Shown: positions 13,882 to 13,966 of the stretch, one piece after another
Position numbering within the stretch: the stretch's first letter is position 1
How the letters are laid out: each line of letters begins with the position of its first letter
Source: JAVKSM01 sp039583705
Lineage (GTDB): Bacteria; Actinomycetota; Actinomycetes; Mycobacteriales; Pseudonocardiaceae
Direction of reading: 5' to 3'
DNA length: 13,966 nt
Assembly (NCBI GenBank): GCA_039583705.1
Contig: JAVKSM010000091.1
Location: 1 to 13,966, forward strand
Position numbers and translations under genes: made by a program
The notes under the pieces: model-generated
Seen by the model: the letters and a program-made list of their open reading frames with translations, nothing else
Told to the model about the DNA's origin: nothing
Database searches by the model: none

Positions 13882-13966
13882 CTACTCCACTCCGAGCAGG
13901 ACCGGGTAGTCGGACTGACCGCCGGTGTAGACGACGACCTCGACACCGCGGTGGGCGCGCCGGACG
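13882..13966 (-). CDS. DAK/FakA-like (YloV family) protein, C-terminal 27 residues only
   Basis: Only the last 27 codons are inside the window, ending TYTGGQ-type sequence: VVVYTGGQSDYPVLLGVE followed by TAG at 13882-13884. This tail (GGQ then YPxLLxVE) is characteristic of the DAK-domain proteins of the YloV/FakA type, which in Firmicutes phosphorylate fatty acids together with FakB. They are commonly encoded directly upstream of recG, as here with a two-base gap. The identification rests on a short tail and on position; the rest of the gene lies beyond the right edge. Confidence 0.75.
   Translation of the reverse strand, partial: VRRAHRGVEVVVYTGGQSDYPVLLGVE

Noticed and set aside
11747..13909. 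Plus-strand open frame of 720 codons over recG
   Set aside because: It is antisense to a complete RecG; the same GC-skew effect explains it.
1..13966. tRNA, rRNA, CRISPR arrays, insertion sequences, phage or defence genes
   Set aside because: I looked for these on both strands and saw no cloverleaf, spaced direct-repeat array, transposase motif or terminal inverted repeats.

Overview
This window is high-GC actinobacterial chromosome, and nearly everything in it is conserved housekeeping sequence. The evidence for the lineage is the very GC-rich codon use, the many GTG starts, and the gene neighbourhood. That neighbourhood (smc, acyP, mutM, rnc, rpmF, DUF177, a SepIVA-like coiled-coil protein, coaD, rsmD, pyc, then recG and a DAK/FakA-like tail) matches the order known from Actinomycetota such as Mycobacterium. 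I cannot name the genus from sequence alone.

Layout: bases 1-9728 are one minus-strand block, read from high to low coordinates: pyruvate carboxylase (pyc), rsmD, coaD, sepIVA-like, DUF177, rpmF, rnc, mutM, acyP, a small four-helix membrane protein, and the N-terminal third of smc, which runs off the left edge. Spacing is tight: rsmD and coaD overlap by 4 bases and rnc and mutM are 12 bases apart. The block therefore looks like one or a few operons. The widest gaps (about 50-80 bases) fall after pyc, coaD, sepIVA and DUF177 and before smc, and three of them hold inverted repeats. From about 9944 to 11664 two plus-strand genes interrupt the minus-strand order: an unrecognised protein with an N-terminal hydrophobic anchor, and a formate/nitrite-transporter-family (FNT, YfdC-like) membrane protein. 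From 11678 to the right edge the minus strand resumes with recG, preceded by the last 27 codons of a DAK/FakA-like protein that enters from the right edge.

How the genes fit together: rnc, rpmF, DUF177 and rsmD concern ribosome synthesis; smc and the SepIVA-like protein concern chromosome segregation and septation; mutM and recG concern DNA repair; coaD and pyc are central metabolism (CoA synthesis and anaplerosis). The FNT gene and its neighbour are the only accessory-looking part.

I found no RNA gene, insertion sequence, prophage, CRISPR array or defence system, and no convincing undescribed system. The unusual features are small: five short in-frame or leader tandem duplications, including one at the mutM C-terminus and one that copies the pyc ribosome-binding site; palindromic candidate regulatory sites upstream of sepIVA and in the pyc divergent region; and a possible leaderless promoter inside the acyP-smc segment.
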